Shown here: one piece after another, positions 45,123-56,515 of the stretch
How positions within the stretch are numbered: position 1 is the first letter of the stretch
Layout: each line of letters starts with the position of its first letter
NCBI RefSeq assembly: GCF_019059575.1
Contig: NW_024882805.1
Coordinates: forward strand, 62,001 to 126,000
Source: Amphibalanus amphitrite
Lineage: Eukaryota; Arthropoda; Thecostraca; Balanomorpha; Balanidae
DNA length: 64,000 bases
Direction: 5' to 3'
Made by a program: the position numbers and the translations under genes
Notes under the pieces: generated by a model
What the model saw: the letters and a program-made list of their open reading frames with translations, nothing else
Told to the model about the DNA's origin: nothing
Databases searched by the model: none

Positions 45123-47902
45123 AGGGACCATCCCACCTTAACATTAGTTTTGAGTTGAGATAGCCAAGTTTGCGGCCAGGCTCAGAAACCACCATTTATC
45201 CTGGTTGCAACCCCCGCAGCTTTATGGTGTTCAAGAAATTTCTTCCCTTTACTTGCAGGGTGGGACCAGCTTAGTCCCTATCTCTTAACCATTAGCGGTT
45301 TGTTGATGACGTCAGCAGTCATTTCAACGCCCGCCATTCCTTGAACCCGAGTTTTGCTGACCTTGAGCTCCCTTTTTTATCAACGTGAAATCCGCCGTCG
45401 GCGCTGAGAAAGCCTATTGCTTTTCATTTTAATTTGAATATTAGAAGATACCCACCACTGGAACTTGGACTGATATTATACCAAGGCCGAAGATGATCAA
45501 GCTGCCTGCTATATCTGGAGCTTGGTGTTCAACTTCAACATTGAATGAAAAACAAAATATCAAAGCAAACTGGATATGGTACTGCAAGTTTAAGTCCAAA
45601 GAAATTTGAAGAGCTGACAATTGACATTAATTCTTTTCCCGCAAGGTTTCCATAGGAGATCACACCATGAAGAAATATTTTTGATGTTAACAGTTGAAAG
45701 GGGATTGATCTTCCAGTTTTGACGAAAGACGCTGCTGACTGTCTTTGGAAAAGGATGTCGGCATGAGGTGCAATTGTGCTTGTGAAGTGGTTATAACTGG
45801 TCTTTTCACAGTGTTAAATTAAATGTGCCATTGCAGCCAAGTGTGTTATCATGTAAGGTAAAATCAAAACTACAATGTTGGTTTTACGAGCATTGAGAAG
45901 GCTGGTAGGTAACACCTGCCTGTGCTCGTAAATCATGCTGCCAAAGTATTCTAAATTAATTTTATCATACACTTTTGTTGTCCAGAATGGTTGCACTATT
46001 GTTTGGCATCATATTATTCCATGTACATATGGTAGTGTTAAGTCCGACCAACATGTTACCAGATTTGAAGCTGTTACGTTACCTAAGTACCTACCTGTTT
46101 TTTTACTGGCGTGGTGAATGTCACCTGGATTTTGTTTTGAGGTGCAGACCTAGTAACTCTGACTACATGGGTTTGAACTTTGAAGCTATTATCTATTCTG
46201 TTTTTACTGGCCTGGTGAATGGCGACTGATGTTGTCCGTGGATGGCACTGAAACAAATTTTGAGTGTCAACTGCCATGTACAGTGTTTTAATACAATGCT
46301 GAGGGCTGAAAGTTGTCTTGTTTAGAGTGGTGAAAGTTCAGGATATGCCAGCCACCATGGTGGGTCAGAGTTAATGTGTTGCAGTCAGTTCGGCTTCGGC
46401 AAGCACACGGATGGGCATACGCATCAAGACCTGCTCTGCCATACTTTCAGCCAATTTTACCTAGGCAAGTCTTTTTTTCTGCCAAAAGCTATGACATTGT
46501 GAATTTCAGTGCTGTGGCCTGTGTGTAGCTTTCAGGAAAGCAATTCTAAATAAAGCTCTGATAAAGTGCATGAAATCAGCAATGCAGCCCTCTATTACAT
46601 TTTCTACAACATCTTACTTGTTCCTTGCATGGAGAGAAAAATGCAATGTTATGAATTCGTTTATTCACATAATTTGACAAGCATGCAGTTACCTGCTACT
46701 ATCACTGCACAAAACAGAGCAGAAAACATCAGTTAATCAAACACAAGACACAACAGAAGTTTACAACATAGGCCTGCCGAACCTGCTTCCTCCCACCACA
46801 GTTGATGCCATTTCCTAGCCTGGCTTGATGTGAGCACTGAATAGCTGCTTTGTCTAATTACAGCTCACTACCATTCAACTTAAACTACTCTCTTTAAAGT
46901 AAGAGTGAGAGCGTTCAGTGTTCATAGCAGCTCGACAGACGACAGACAACAAACATCTTGACAAACCAACCAGTATTTGATTTGGCTAATGATTTATGTG
47001 CCTGTTGTATCATGGCCAAACTACTTTAACAGCAATAATCCCTGTTTCATCTTGATCTTGCTTTTAATTCCATTTGAACTCAGATCTTGAAACAATCATC
47101 TGAAGTGATATCAGATACTGGCTTCTGTTTCTCTTGAAAGCAAGTTAAAACAACAATGATAAACTAAGGCAGGAGATGTGAGTTGTGGCAGTAGATTTTT
47201 GATTCAACATATGTCAACCTTATATTGCTTGAGACCTCTGTGACAGACAAACAAATATTTATAGTTTTTTGATAGTTTGGATTCTTGGCTTGATTTAGCA
47301 GATCAGCTGTCAAGTGTGAACCTTGACTTTGAAATCACATAAATGTCATGGTACCCGAACGAATCCTCGCATGACATTTCTTCGTCCGCATTTCTTCGTC
47401 TACAAATCTTCGTCGGTGCATTTATTTGTCCATCAATGCTTACTCTTGCATATATTTGCGTTGAAGAAGAAATGCGAGCCGATTTTCATATACACTGATG
47501 AGTGATGCGAGACAAAGTAATGCGATACGAATAAATACCCTGACGAAGATTTGCAGACGAAGAATTGCGATACGAAAAAATGCCATAAGAAGAATTGTCC
47601 TGGAATCCTTCGTTGGCCATCATATATTGACCTTGATAAGATAAACGCATCATTCGCGCAATATTTGTCGCACTTTGATACCAAATTATTGCTTCCAAAT
47701 GCCGACGTAAAGAAAACCTTTATGTGACGTCATAGAAACAGCGGAGTTCCCAAAAAGTAAACAAAAATAAAAGTCTTATATCTCGAAAACGGTTAAATAT
47801 TTTCCGGTAAAATTTGGTAGATGTTCATTTTCGCTCTTTGTGATTCACGCTACATCACTTTTATGCCAATTCATTAACTTTTTTGAAGGTGGGAGGGTCC
47901 CT
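45123..47902. mobile_element. TTAA TIR element, tandem copy 2
   Basis: Head-to-tail duplicate of 42339-45118 with a 2,784-bp period (2,780 bp plus one TTAA). The junction reads CCCT-TTAA-AGGG, so both copies share the TTAA at 45119-45122; the outer TTAA is at 47903-47906. No difference from copy 1 was noticed. Twin short frames at 43030/45814, 43191/45975 and so on simply reflect the duplication. Confidence 0.85.
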
Positions 47903-47906
47903 TTAA

Positions 47907-48068
47907 GTTTAAGTGGTCATGTGGTCTTGGCTCATTGGTCATGCCACACACCCTCATCCACTTTTCTCTGTACTTCTTTTTTTAGCGGGAACCTAAAAGT
48001 AAAAAAGGGTCAACACATGCTTAGTCCATGCAACACATACTCTGTGTATTAAGCTGAATAGCTCCACT
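47907..48068. other. Intervening sequence
   Basis: No feature recognised. Confidence 0.4.
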
Positions 48069-48187
48069 GAGCCCAGTTTCACCAAGTGCGGTAAACTTAA
48101 TTTTGGGGTAGTTTTTGTAGTTAAGTAGTGGGGTAGTTTGGTAGTTTACCCCAAATTGAGTTTACCGCACTTGGTGAAACTGGGCTC
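48069..48187. repeat. 119-bp palindromic MITE-like foldback
   Basis: Perfect arms of about 29 bp, starting GAGCCCAGTTTCACCAAGTG, with a loop of TAGTTT/GGGGTA repetitions that are themselves partly symmetric. No confident target duplication. Confidence 0.75.
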
Positions 48188-49719
48188 TGGTGAGTTTCCT
48201 TTTCTTGTCAGCACATAAGTGAAAGAAAACTGTGTAGACAAGAGATGAACCAAACCCCCATGGAAAGGTAGGTGTTACCACAACCAGGAAATGGGATTTG
48301 AAGGGCTGGATAAATGTGTCTGAGTTCTGCCTTTCAGCCAGACTGGAAAACATCCATACACTACGCCGGATGCCCGTGAGCCCCTCATGCGCAAAAATTT
48401 GAAGCAAGCAATTTTGAGCTGAAATTCCAGTGCATGATTTCCACTGAAAGTTGGGTGCCTGTTTGCACCAAAATTAAGCCACTTTTACATAAAGCACATG
48501 TGCATATCTACCGACCAAGGCTATATCAACCAGACAGATCGTTCCGGGGCCTCGGAGTCAGACGCTCTTCCCTTTCTGAGCGTCTGAATTAGTTAATGTT
48601 CCCATGAAAACCCAATACCACAATTTGTGTGGCACACTGTAGAATCTTAAGGTGAAACAAGGCCCAGGCCGGAAGTTCCGACTCTCTTCAGACCTGCAAG
48701 CGCCCGCAGGGCAAGTCTGCTGCTAGATTGACCACAGCGTGTCAAAAAATTCGGTGACAGCCATTTGCATAAACATTATGCGCCATGCGGTCACCCTGCG
48801 CCTAAAAATTCAGCTGCCACCATGCGCTGAATTTGACGCATGCAAAATTATGCTGGATGTGCGATGAAATTTTCGTGGCAATGCCGCAATCACGCCACTT
48901 CGCATGACATATTCGGCATAACTTGCGTTTTTTTATCCAGTCTGGCATTTCAGTTGTGAAAGCCTGAACAGTTCAAAAGGGTTTGCTAATCCAGGGGAGA
49001 GTTCTGTGAAAACAAAAGTAATAGAAGAGCCATTGCAATAAATAAGAATTTAGGTAACTACCTAGGTACCTAGGTACTTACTTGTGCACAGTCACACGCA
49101 TATCAGTCCCGACCCGACGTAGGTCGTTTGCTCCGCGGATCACGCACTTCTTCATCGTTATTATAGGTATTTGTTCGAACAAAAATGCCCTGATTTCGGA
49201 TCAGAGCCACGGTATAAAATATGGTATACTGCCTTGCGTAAGATAAAAATGCATTTTAGCAATTGGCTACCGAACGAGATGTCATCTGTTCAGGGCATAG
49301 CATAGGTTTACTTTCATAGACCTCATGAAAGTAGCTCATGAAACTCATCACCAATCAGCGCGACGGATTTCAAGATTCGATTGCGGATGTTCATCCGCCG
49401 GCCGATTGCCAGAACAGACAACGAAAAATAACGCAACTGCTCGTGGTCTGCTCGCTAGTACAGGGATCCGTGCCTGATCAGTACTGCTGCAAGCTGATTG
49501 GTTAAAAACCAAAGCCTCGCCGCGGGTGGCTGTATTGTCGGATAAGAACGCATTCCTGGGATAAGAACGCATTCCTGGCATATTTTCTTTTAAAATTGCC
49601 GATAACTACGAATGGAGGCCGAAATCGGCCGTAAGGAGATAGACAGAGAGGTTTTCGGACACGGGCTACAAGATGGCTATCTCAGTTTCAATCCCCATGT
49701 TAAAGGTGGCCCTTTTCCT
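48188..49719. other. Intron-like sequence, no gene
   Basis: A 10-bp hairpin (TCAGACGCTC and complement) is at about 48558-48587. GGATAAGAACGCATTCCT is repeated in tandem at about 49539-49574. A palindromic CTAGGTACCTAG-type stretch is near 49057-49075. Nothing coding is supported. Confidence 0.4.
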
Positions 49720-49723
49720 TTAA

Positions 49724-50531
49724 TGTAAAAATCAAGTACTTCTTTGTTATCATGACCTTACCTCCTTTCCAAAAATGCATATTAACGTCTGGACAACGAG
49801 TTGCGGGAGTGCTGATTGTGTTGCAGTTTTAGGAGCCGGTGATTAGGCTGGATTTTTGGGTTACTTTTTCGTTCCGATTCATGTATTTCATAGTGTTTGG
49901 CTTTTGAATATTTTAGTTCTTTCAGATAAATATTACTTGCCTTATAACTTTTGTAAAAACATTTCATTTTTTTATAAGCCGACGTTCAGAGTCCTAAAAA
50001 TACATCAGCACTACAATCATTGTAAACAAACAAATGGAGCACCACTTGGCTCTGTTCCAAGGCCATTTTTTAGTTTATCTTGATCTGGTGGTTTTCTTGC
50101 TCTTGTACGTCGTTTTGTTGGATGTTTTGAATCCCTTAAGATTGACTTATATCATATATAAGAAGCATGTTGACTGAAAACAATCTGAAGTATCCAGGAG
50201 GCTGACAGAGGTCCTGACTACTGAGCAATATCAATATCAAGTTGAACAAGTTATGAAATTTTGGTTGATAAACGCAAGTTGATCGGGCTCATATATCAGC
50301 AAGAAAAAGTAAAATTAAAAGAGCTTATTGTCCAAAAACAAGCTATAATATTGCAGACCTTGGAGCAATACTGAAGAGCATGCTGAGCAGGATCATGCCA
50401 GAAAATGTTGACTGAGCACATATTGATGTATTGGTATGAATATTGAATGATAACTTACAACAGCAAGATAAATTAGTGCTAACTATCAAGTTAAAATCTA
50501 GAATGAATGGACTTAGGCAGTTTTACTATGC
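49724..50531. other. Intron-like sequence, inverted matches to 57707-57757 and 54569-54604
   Basis: 49724-49770 is the near-complement of about 57707-57757 (CAAGTACTTCTTTGTTATC shared). About 49790-49810 (CGTCTGGACAACGAGTTGCG) is the complement of 54569-54590. These may be parts of a dispersed repeat or traces of an inversion. No gene seen. Confidence 0.4.
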
Positions 50532-50820
50532 TTAGATGCCAGGGCCTCGGCTAACATGTTAACTGGTGGGCCAAATGGCCCACCAGTGACCCGAAATGGC
50601 CCACCAGCCTCAAAGATTTGGCCCACCAGTAATTTTCCGAAAAATCTAAGTTTCCACATTTTCACATGTTTCAAATTGAATTAGCAGATCTTATCGTACA
50701 TTTTCAGGCTGTAAAGTAGCCATCGGTGAAACATATTCTTGTGAAAAAATTCAACCTAGTCCTATTGTTTGCAATATCCTCTTGGGGTAAAAAGTGAACT
50801 ATAGTGGACTAAGTGGACTA

Positions 50821-51432
50821 AGCCTCGGTCACTTTTCACCAGATTGGACCAATGGACGAGAAACGGACGGCGTCCGGTGATGTCCGGGGGACGTCCGTTC
50901 GTTTCCGTTGGACGTCCTTTTTTTGTTTTGTTTTGTTGGGTTAGGCCCTTTCGGTCCAATGAGACCATTTCAGAGCCGGGAGGATGATAGGATATAGGGG
51001 GAGACATTGGTCTGGGCAGGCACCCTAGTGAGTCGCCGGGGCTGAGCCCGTCCAGAGGACAGGCCACCCAGCCCCAAGGCACTCACTGCACCCGGCTACG
51101 GGGTGCGCTCCCTCGGGAGCAGCGGTGCCGCTCCAAGGGAGCAGCCCGCATGAGATAAAGTTGCCTGTCCAGCCCGGAGGGGGGTGCGGCGTGGAGGAGA
51201 AGGATTTCAGTATCCTGAGGATAGAAGCACGGAACGGTGTTCTCATCCGTTCATATCCGTTCCATGTCCGGTGGTGTCCGGTGTGCTCAACCGGACACCA
51301 CCGGACATGGAACGGATATTAACGGATGACAAACGGACGTCCAACGGAAACAAACGGACATCACCGGACGCTGACAGTTCTCGTCCGTTTCTCGTCCGTT
51401 GGTCCAATCCGGTGAAGTGTGACCGAGGCTTT
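50821..51432. mobile_element. Foldback element with CCTCGGTCAC ends, split by a retroposon
   Basis: AGCCTCGGTCAC at the left and GTGACCGAGGCT at the right are exact complements. The arms continue for about 100 bp with CGGACG/CCGTTGGACGTCC phrases that also recur internally. Without the insert at about 50919-51240 it would be about 290 bp. Target duplication is unclear (possibly TA). Confidence 0.7.
50919..51240 (-). mobile_element. SINE-like retroposon, minus orientation
   Basis: Inverted relative of 34957-35288, with its (CAAAA)n-type tail at the left as TTTTTTTGTTTTGTTTTG and its 5' part ending near GATAGAAGCACGGAACGG. The target duplication was not resolved because the flank is itself repetitive. 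Confidence 0.7.
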
Positions 51433-51479
51433 AAATTGTATGCAATAATCGCGAAAGACGTCTGCCTCTGTCAATTACA

Positions 51480-51790
51480 GATAGTGTCGGCGGCTTCCAG
51501 CCGATCGAGGTCTGCGAGAGTTCTTGCAAGCTTTCCGATCGATCGAGTGGTTGCAGTCACATAAGCATCTGCCGCAGACCAGTCGGTTACAAGAAAAACT
51601 ACGAATAAAGAACAGACCAGTTCAGACGGTCGGGGATAAGCCTGCGTGCGATCTCAGACGGCTCGCCGATAGACACGATATAAGCCAGAGTCAAACTAGA
51701 GGTAGTGTCGGCGACATCCAGCCGATTGAAGTCTGCAAGCGATATTATGCGTCTTCACGACCGGTATGATGCTTGCAGTCACACACCTGA
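51480..51790. repeat. Diverged direct repeats within the hAT-like element
   Basis: AGTGTCGGCGRCWTCCAGCCG followed by a GTTGCAGTCACA-type end occurs at about 51483 and again at about 51704, a period near 220 bp. Unknown function. Confidence 0.55.
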
Positions 51791-52315
51791 CCAGTTGGAC
51801 GAATTTCGAACCGTCCACAGTCAGCATTCCAAAATTTTCTCATTTGGGCTGAAGATGACACTCAAGAATAAGAATGGATAATTTTCCACTCTCGCATTTT
51901 GGGTGGCTCGAATTTTCTACTCAGACACCCAAGAGAAATCTGAAGTTTGGGACACTGTTCACCAGAAGTGAACGTGGACATAACTTAGTTTTTTTTTTTA
52001 CAGAAAATACCAGGGTTGCGCAGTGCGCTTGGGCTTTTGAGTCAATTATTTTCCATGCGACACCAATAGGCTTAATGATCATTTTCAGAGATGTTGGGGT
52101 TGCTGCTACAACCCCCTTTTGGGTTCCTGCTACAACCCATTTTATATATAAAGTTGCACTCGTGCTGTTCATAATTCCTCCCGATCCACCCAACAACGCC
52201 CGATCCCATCCGACCGCTTCCGAATCTCCGACTAGTCGGCGAGCGATCCACTCACGGCCGTAAGTTATCGTCCAAAGTTTTATAATCTGTGTCAATATTG
52301 TGTGCATACTTGTGC

Positions 52316-52393
52316 CACGGAATATATAGTCTACGGCATGTCGATATGTCGATATGTACCTACTACGATATGTCGTAGACTATATATTCCGTG
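52316..52393. mobile_element. 78-bp palindromic mini-element with 7-bp target duplication
   Basis: CACGGAATATATAGTCTACG and its exact complement form 20-bp ends. CTTGTGC is duplicated directly at 52309-52315 and 52394-52400. The centre has repeated GTCGATAT. It is among the shortest plausible transposon-like inserts in the window. Confidence 0.75.
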
Positions 52394-52673
52394 CTTGTGC
52401 GATTTTATGTGCACCGCGGGAGTATCACCACTGAGAGGGTTGTGGGTCCCTACTCTCTCCTCTCTCTCTCTGAAGAGTCGGGGGGGGGGGTCGAGCCCCG
52501 TTTTTTACACATTATTTGAATGCCATCCTGACTTTTTTTGCAGAATAAAGTGGCCGAAATCTGGGGAGAAATCGAAAATGGGGGGGGGGGGGTTATGGCT
52601 ACGAAGGTCAGTCCATGTCGCTGCCCAAGTGGCCCACCAGTCAAAATTCCTTAGCCGAGGCCCTGTTAGATGC

Positions 52674-53615
52674 TATGCAGATTGTAATGTGCATCAGGTA
52701 CTCAGTGTCTGGCAAATGAAACATGCGATCATTCCATTGCTACTGGAGGAGAAAGCTTGGGTCACTAAATCCACTTTATGTTGATTTTGATGTTGATCAT
52801 CATCACTGTATTTCTTGAAAAAAGGATTGTAGTAAAATTGTCAATGTGACAATCCATGCAACGATGTGATCATATTATGTGTTCATAGTCATTCGTGATA
52901 GTCATTATTGGTCCAATATACAATGGCAAAGCTCTCAGTCTCAGCTTTTCTTCCTGTGGATGGCCAGCAGTGACTCAGAGCTTAGAAGTATTAGTTTTCT
53001 TCACAGGGCTGGGATAAAAAGTACTGAGGGTAATCTTCCACCAAGGAACTCTACATTGACATGGTATGAGATGTAGGCACAAGTAGGTAGGTGCTCAGTT
53101 CCTATATAGTCAGTAGTTGTGTATGTTTAGTCGGGTTAGCTTAGATCAGATTGTTAGTTTTTTAATTTGCCAAATGTCCATAAAAATGTGTCCTGAGCAA
53201 TGAGCATACCTGAACCTGACTAACCTGACAGCTGACCTAACCTCAATCATCACACATACCTATTTGCAGCCTACCCAAGACCTGCATGGCAGTAGCACCC
53301 AGTTATAGGTAGGTACTCACCCTAACTCAATCTTACCTGCTAACCTTCAACTTGCCAAAAGTTAGCTCACATTGCCAAGCTGTGTCTGCAGGGAAACAGT
53401 CAACTGAGGAACTGGCTCATTGGGTGGCTGGGCTGGTGTGAGTCTGTGCATTTAAAGTGTTTCTTCTCTGAAGCTGCTCTGCACTGCTGTATGTCATGTT
53501 AGATGCTCAGAAAATGTGGGAAATGATTACTAAGCTACTTTAGTGCTTTGTTAATGCTCGAGACATGAACAAGTACAGATCCTGCAGGGTACAGCCATGA
53601 GTTAGGTGCTAGGTG
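52674..53615. other. Intron-like sequence, no gene
   Basis: No supported feature. Short runs of AGGTAGGTA/TACCTAC type occur. Confidence 0.4.
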
Positions 53616-53623
53616 AGTATGTT

Positions 53624-53847
53624 CAGGGGCCCGGGAACTACTTTCCGACTGGGGGGCACACCATAATAGAGATTAACCTAGGGTACCCCCAAATCTAGTT
53701 TTCTCACCGGTTTTAGGCCACTTATTTTTCACCTCTCGGCTTTTTCAACAAAAAAAGAAAACATTTGCAAAAAAAGTGTGGTATTCCGTCTCAAAGCTGT
53801 GGGGGCACCGCCCCCACTGCCCCCCCCCCCCGGCTCCCGCGCCTATG
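53624..53847. mobile_element. hAT-like MITE, 224 bp
   Basis: AGTATGTT is duplicated at 53616-53623 and 53848-53855. Termini CAGGGGCCCGGGAAC and, on the complement, CATAGGCGCGGGAGC form an imperfect TIR. A G-tract near the left and a C-tract near the right face each other. Confidence 0.8.
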
Positions 53848-54015
53848 AGTATGTTATGTGAATGTGCTGTTCCCTGTTTGACTGTAAGTATACAAACAAG
53901 CACAGGGTCACAGTTATATTCAATCTCCACATAAACATACAACAAAAACGGCCGTATAGCCTAACTCCGAACACACCACAGATAACTTAAGCCTTTGAAG
54001 GCACAAAAATGTTTT

Positions 54016-54305
54016 GATTAACAGGACAGGTTTACAATATATCCTCTGTCCTTGGGGGATCTTGCTGCCAAGTTGAGGTATGATGACTGAACTTCAGGAT
54101 TGATCAACCTTTTCTTAGCCACTGCTTATATACGAGAAAGACCAAATGCTTGTTTGTTTTGATTTACAGGACATGTATACAATATATCCTCTGTTGCTGT
54201 CCTTGGGGGATCTTGCTGCCAAGTTGAGGTATGATGACTGAACTTCAGGATTGATCAACCTTTTCTTAGCCACTGCTTATAAACAAGAAAGATCAAATGC
54301 TTGCT
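54016..54305. repeat. Two-copy direct repeat of about 145-150 bp
   Basis: ACAATATATCCTCTGT starts each unit (about 54034 and 54179), and TTGATCAACCTTTTCTTAGC is shared near their ends. The second has a short GTTGCT insertion. Non-coding. Confidence 0.8.
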
Positions 54306-54758
54306 CGTAACCTGCGTTGAAACCTGCGTTGATCCACCTTCAATGCTAAAACTGCAATATAACAGCACTATATGCTTCTTGACAAAATGCAATAGTATTA
54401 AAAATTTAGCCCTGATGGCATTCACTCTTGGTGGAAACGTAATTACAAAATATTTTGTAGTAACTATTAAATTCCGGCCGAAAACAGTGCACGGTTTAAA
54501 AAAGAATCATTCCAATGGCGGTCCATTCTTGCGGTCCTGAAATCGCCACTATTTCCGGCCTCTCCAACGCAACTCGTTGTCCAGACGTAAATATGCTCCA
54601 AAAATATGTGCTGAGCCAAGAACATATTTTTAAGTTTTATTGTTAATTTTTTTAATATCTTTTATACCTATTTTTGATATATTTATATTTTTATATAAAA
54701 TATTAAAATACCTATATTCATATTTAAAAAAAAAAAATATAAAAATATAAAATACAAC
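54306..54758. other. AT-rich sequence, no gene
   Basis: About 54610-54755 is extremely AT-rich, ending in TATAAAA repetitions that continue on the far side of the next element. Confidence 0.45.
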
Positions 54759-56371
54759 ATCCCAGCCAGCAATTCGTCCGGGATGCGGTTGGGGACGGTC
54801 GGGATAGGCTCCGGATGTCCCGACTTGTCCCTACCGGGTTGGGTAGGCTTGGGTTGTCCCAATCGATACCGGACCTCAGAGGCCGGCGGTAGGGGCGACT
54901 CGGGATTTCCGGACCGCATGCTTAATCGGTTGGGACGCGATACGGATAGCCCAATCGAATCCTATGTTTAGACAGGCTTGTGATTTACGTTGTTATCCCA
55001 ACCGATCTGAGAAGGCGCTTCGGGCACCATATCCGGTGGCCCAGAAAGCCTGGAAAAGCAACCAGATGGGCCGCGTGCAGGCAGACGCGTCCTCTGAGCG
55101 CAGCGGCCAGTCTCGCTGCCGCGTTGGTCAAGTGTCGATCCCTCCCTTGAGCTGCTGCCTCAGGATATTGCTTTTGAACTGGCTCTAGCAAGCGGTCGGT
55201 TCAACTGTTGTCGTTGCAGGGAAATCAGTCCGTCTTTGAGAACAGGGTGAGTATATGTAGTGCACACTTCATCCGTGATGTAGGGAGCGGGAAAGCTATA
55301 GGTAATACAAATTGTTATGTTCGTTGTGGTTGTACGGCATGTGAATTACACTCGTGCTGTCGCATGTTTGATCAGTTATCATGGACAGAAGATGTTTGGT
55401 CTCATTGTCAAATGTCGTTAATGGTTGCATTGTAGGTTTGAAACCTGAATTACCAGGCATACCTACCATGTAAAATGTCAGATGTGGGTTATTTTTTAGT
55501 GATTTTTAGTGTGTCCCAGACTTTGATTAATTACCTCTTGGTCATTTTCAGATGCTCTCTTCGCACAGTGGTGAACCGCCCGACCAGATGCCAGCCGTCT
55601 AGTTTCGCGGTGGCTCTCTGAAGCCCGTGACGGCAGACAGACACACTGTCCGCAGAGGAGCCGACACGAACAAGGCGCAGGCCTGCTATAATGACTGTGA
55701 ACACCGGAAGTGAGCCCGCTGTGCCAGCGCCTTGCAAGTTGCAGTGGCGCTAAGATGATGGCCGACGCCACGAATGTGCTGGCCAGGCTGTGAATTTGTA
55801 AAAATTTGACCTGTGTGCAACCAGTAAATTTGTGAATATATTTCAGTGTCCAATGTAATTCATTTTGTCGTGCAGGCATTAGGTATAAAGGTAGAATTGG
55901 AGAATAGTGAAGAGGCGAGGGGCTTGCGGTGGCGCAAGCAAAGTGGTCGCATCTGCATAACAGCAATCTGCGGTTATGAGACTGCGGTTAATATGTCAGA
56001 TGCCTGCGGTATTCCCGAACCGGCCGTGCGGGCCGAGTTGGGACATCCCGATCGGGATCGGAGTTCATCGCTTGTTAAAATGCCATAAGGCGGTCCGGAT
56101 GCGTGCGGGATTTCCGAGCCGGCTGTGCGGGGAGATTTGGGGAATCCCGATCGGGATCGGATTTCAGCGCTTGTTAAAACGTCATAAGGCGGTCCGGATA
56201 CGTGCGGGATCTCCCAACCGGCCGTGCGGGGTAGGTTGGGATATCCGGACCGTTCCAGCCCGTACAAAGTGTCTCATTTCCCAATCCCGTCCCACTCCGG
56301 TCCCGATCGGGGTGGTGCGGGCTGAGTCCGAAAATCCCGATCGGGAACGGAGTGGGATTGCTGGCTGGGAT
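54759..56371. mobile_element. 1.6-kb element with ATCCCAGCCAGCAAT inverted ends
   Basis: ATCCCAGCCAGCAAT at the left and ATTGCTGGCTGGGAT at the right are exact complements, set in AT-rich flanks. CGGGAT/CCGATCGGGA phrases fill both ends. A similar ATCCCAGCCAGC occurs at 23625. Target duplication is unclear and no transposase is seen. The centre (about 54970-55980) has no recognised gene. Confidence 0.6.
56002..56270. repeat. 99-bp tandem repeat, about 2.7 units
   Basis: Units begin near 56002, 56101 and 56200 and contain CATAAGGCGGTCCGGAT and CCCGATCGGGATCGGA. They lie near the right end of the 54759 element, like subterminal repeats. Confidence 0.8.
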
Positions 56372-56515
56372 AAAAAAATAAAAAATATAAATTTATGATC
56401 ATTAATAAAAAACATAACACAAAATAAAACTATCAAATATAAATTTAAAATATAAAAATATTTTCAATTTTTTTAAATCTAATGTTTTTTCATGTTTTTG
56501 ATATTTTTATATTAA

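Larger units (their letters stand above)
36382..49719. mobile_element. Candidate 13.3-kb TTAA-flanked composite element
   Basis: AGGAAAAGTGCCACCTT at the left and, on the complement, AGGAAAAGGGCCACCTT at the right match at 16 of 17 bases. Each is preceded outward by TTAA (36378-36381 and 49720-49723). The termini share the AGG...CCACCTT skeleton of the tandem elements inside it. Near the left end are a CRE/CCAAT promoter-like region, a donor-bearing first exon and a second exon with an ATG. A GC-rich decayed coding segment lies further in. No transposase was recognised. The two ends could belong to separate insertions, so unity is unproven. Confidence 0.4.
50540..52665. mobile_element. hAT-like element with 8-bp target duplication, host to nested insertions
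   Basis: TTAGATGC is duplicated at 50532-50539 and 52666-52673. The TIR is CAGGGCCTCGGCTAA, with an exact complement at the right end. Subterminal GGCCCACCAG boxes repeat at least four times near the left end and once near the right, as transposase-binding repeats do in hAT elements. The 2,126 bp include a foldback at 50821-51432 holding a SINE-like insert, and a 78-bp palindrome at 52316. No transposase seen. Confidence 0.85.

Noticed and set aside
43030-47698. Repeated short frames in the tandem elements as duplicated genes
   Set aside because: They are 60-84 residues, overlap on both strands and exist twice only because the element is duplicated.
51874-52307. 129- and 128-residue frames on opposite strands
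   Set aside because: Fully overlapping opposite frames within a non-autonomous hAT-like element; no recognisable motif.
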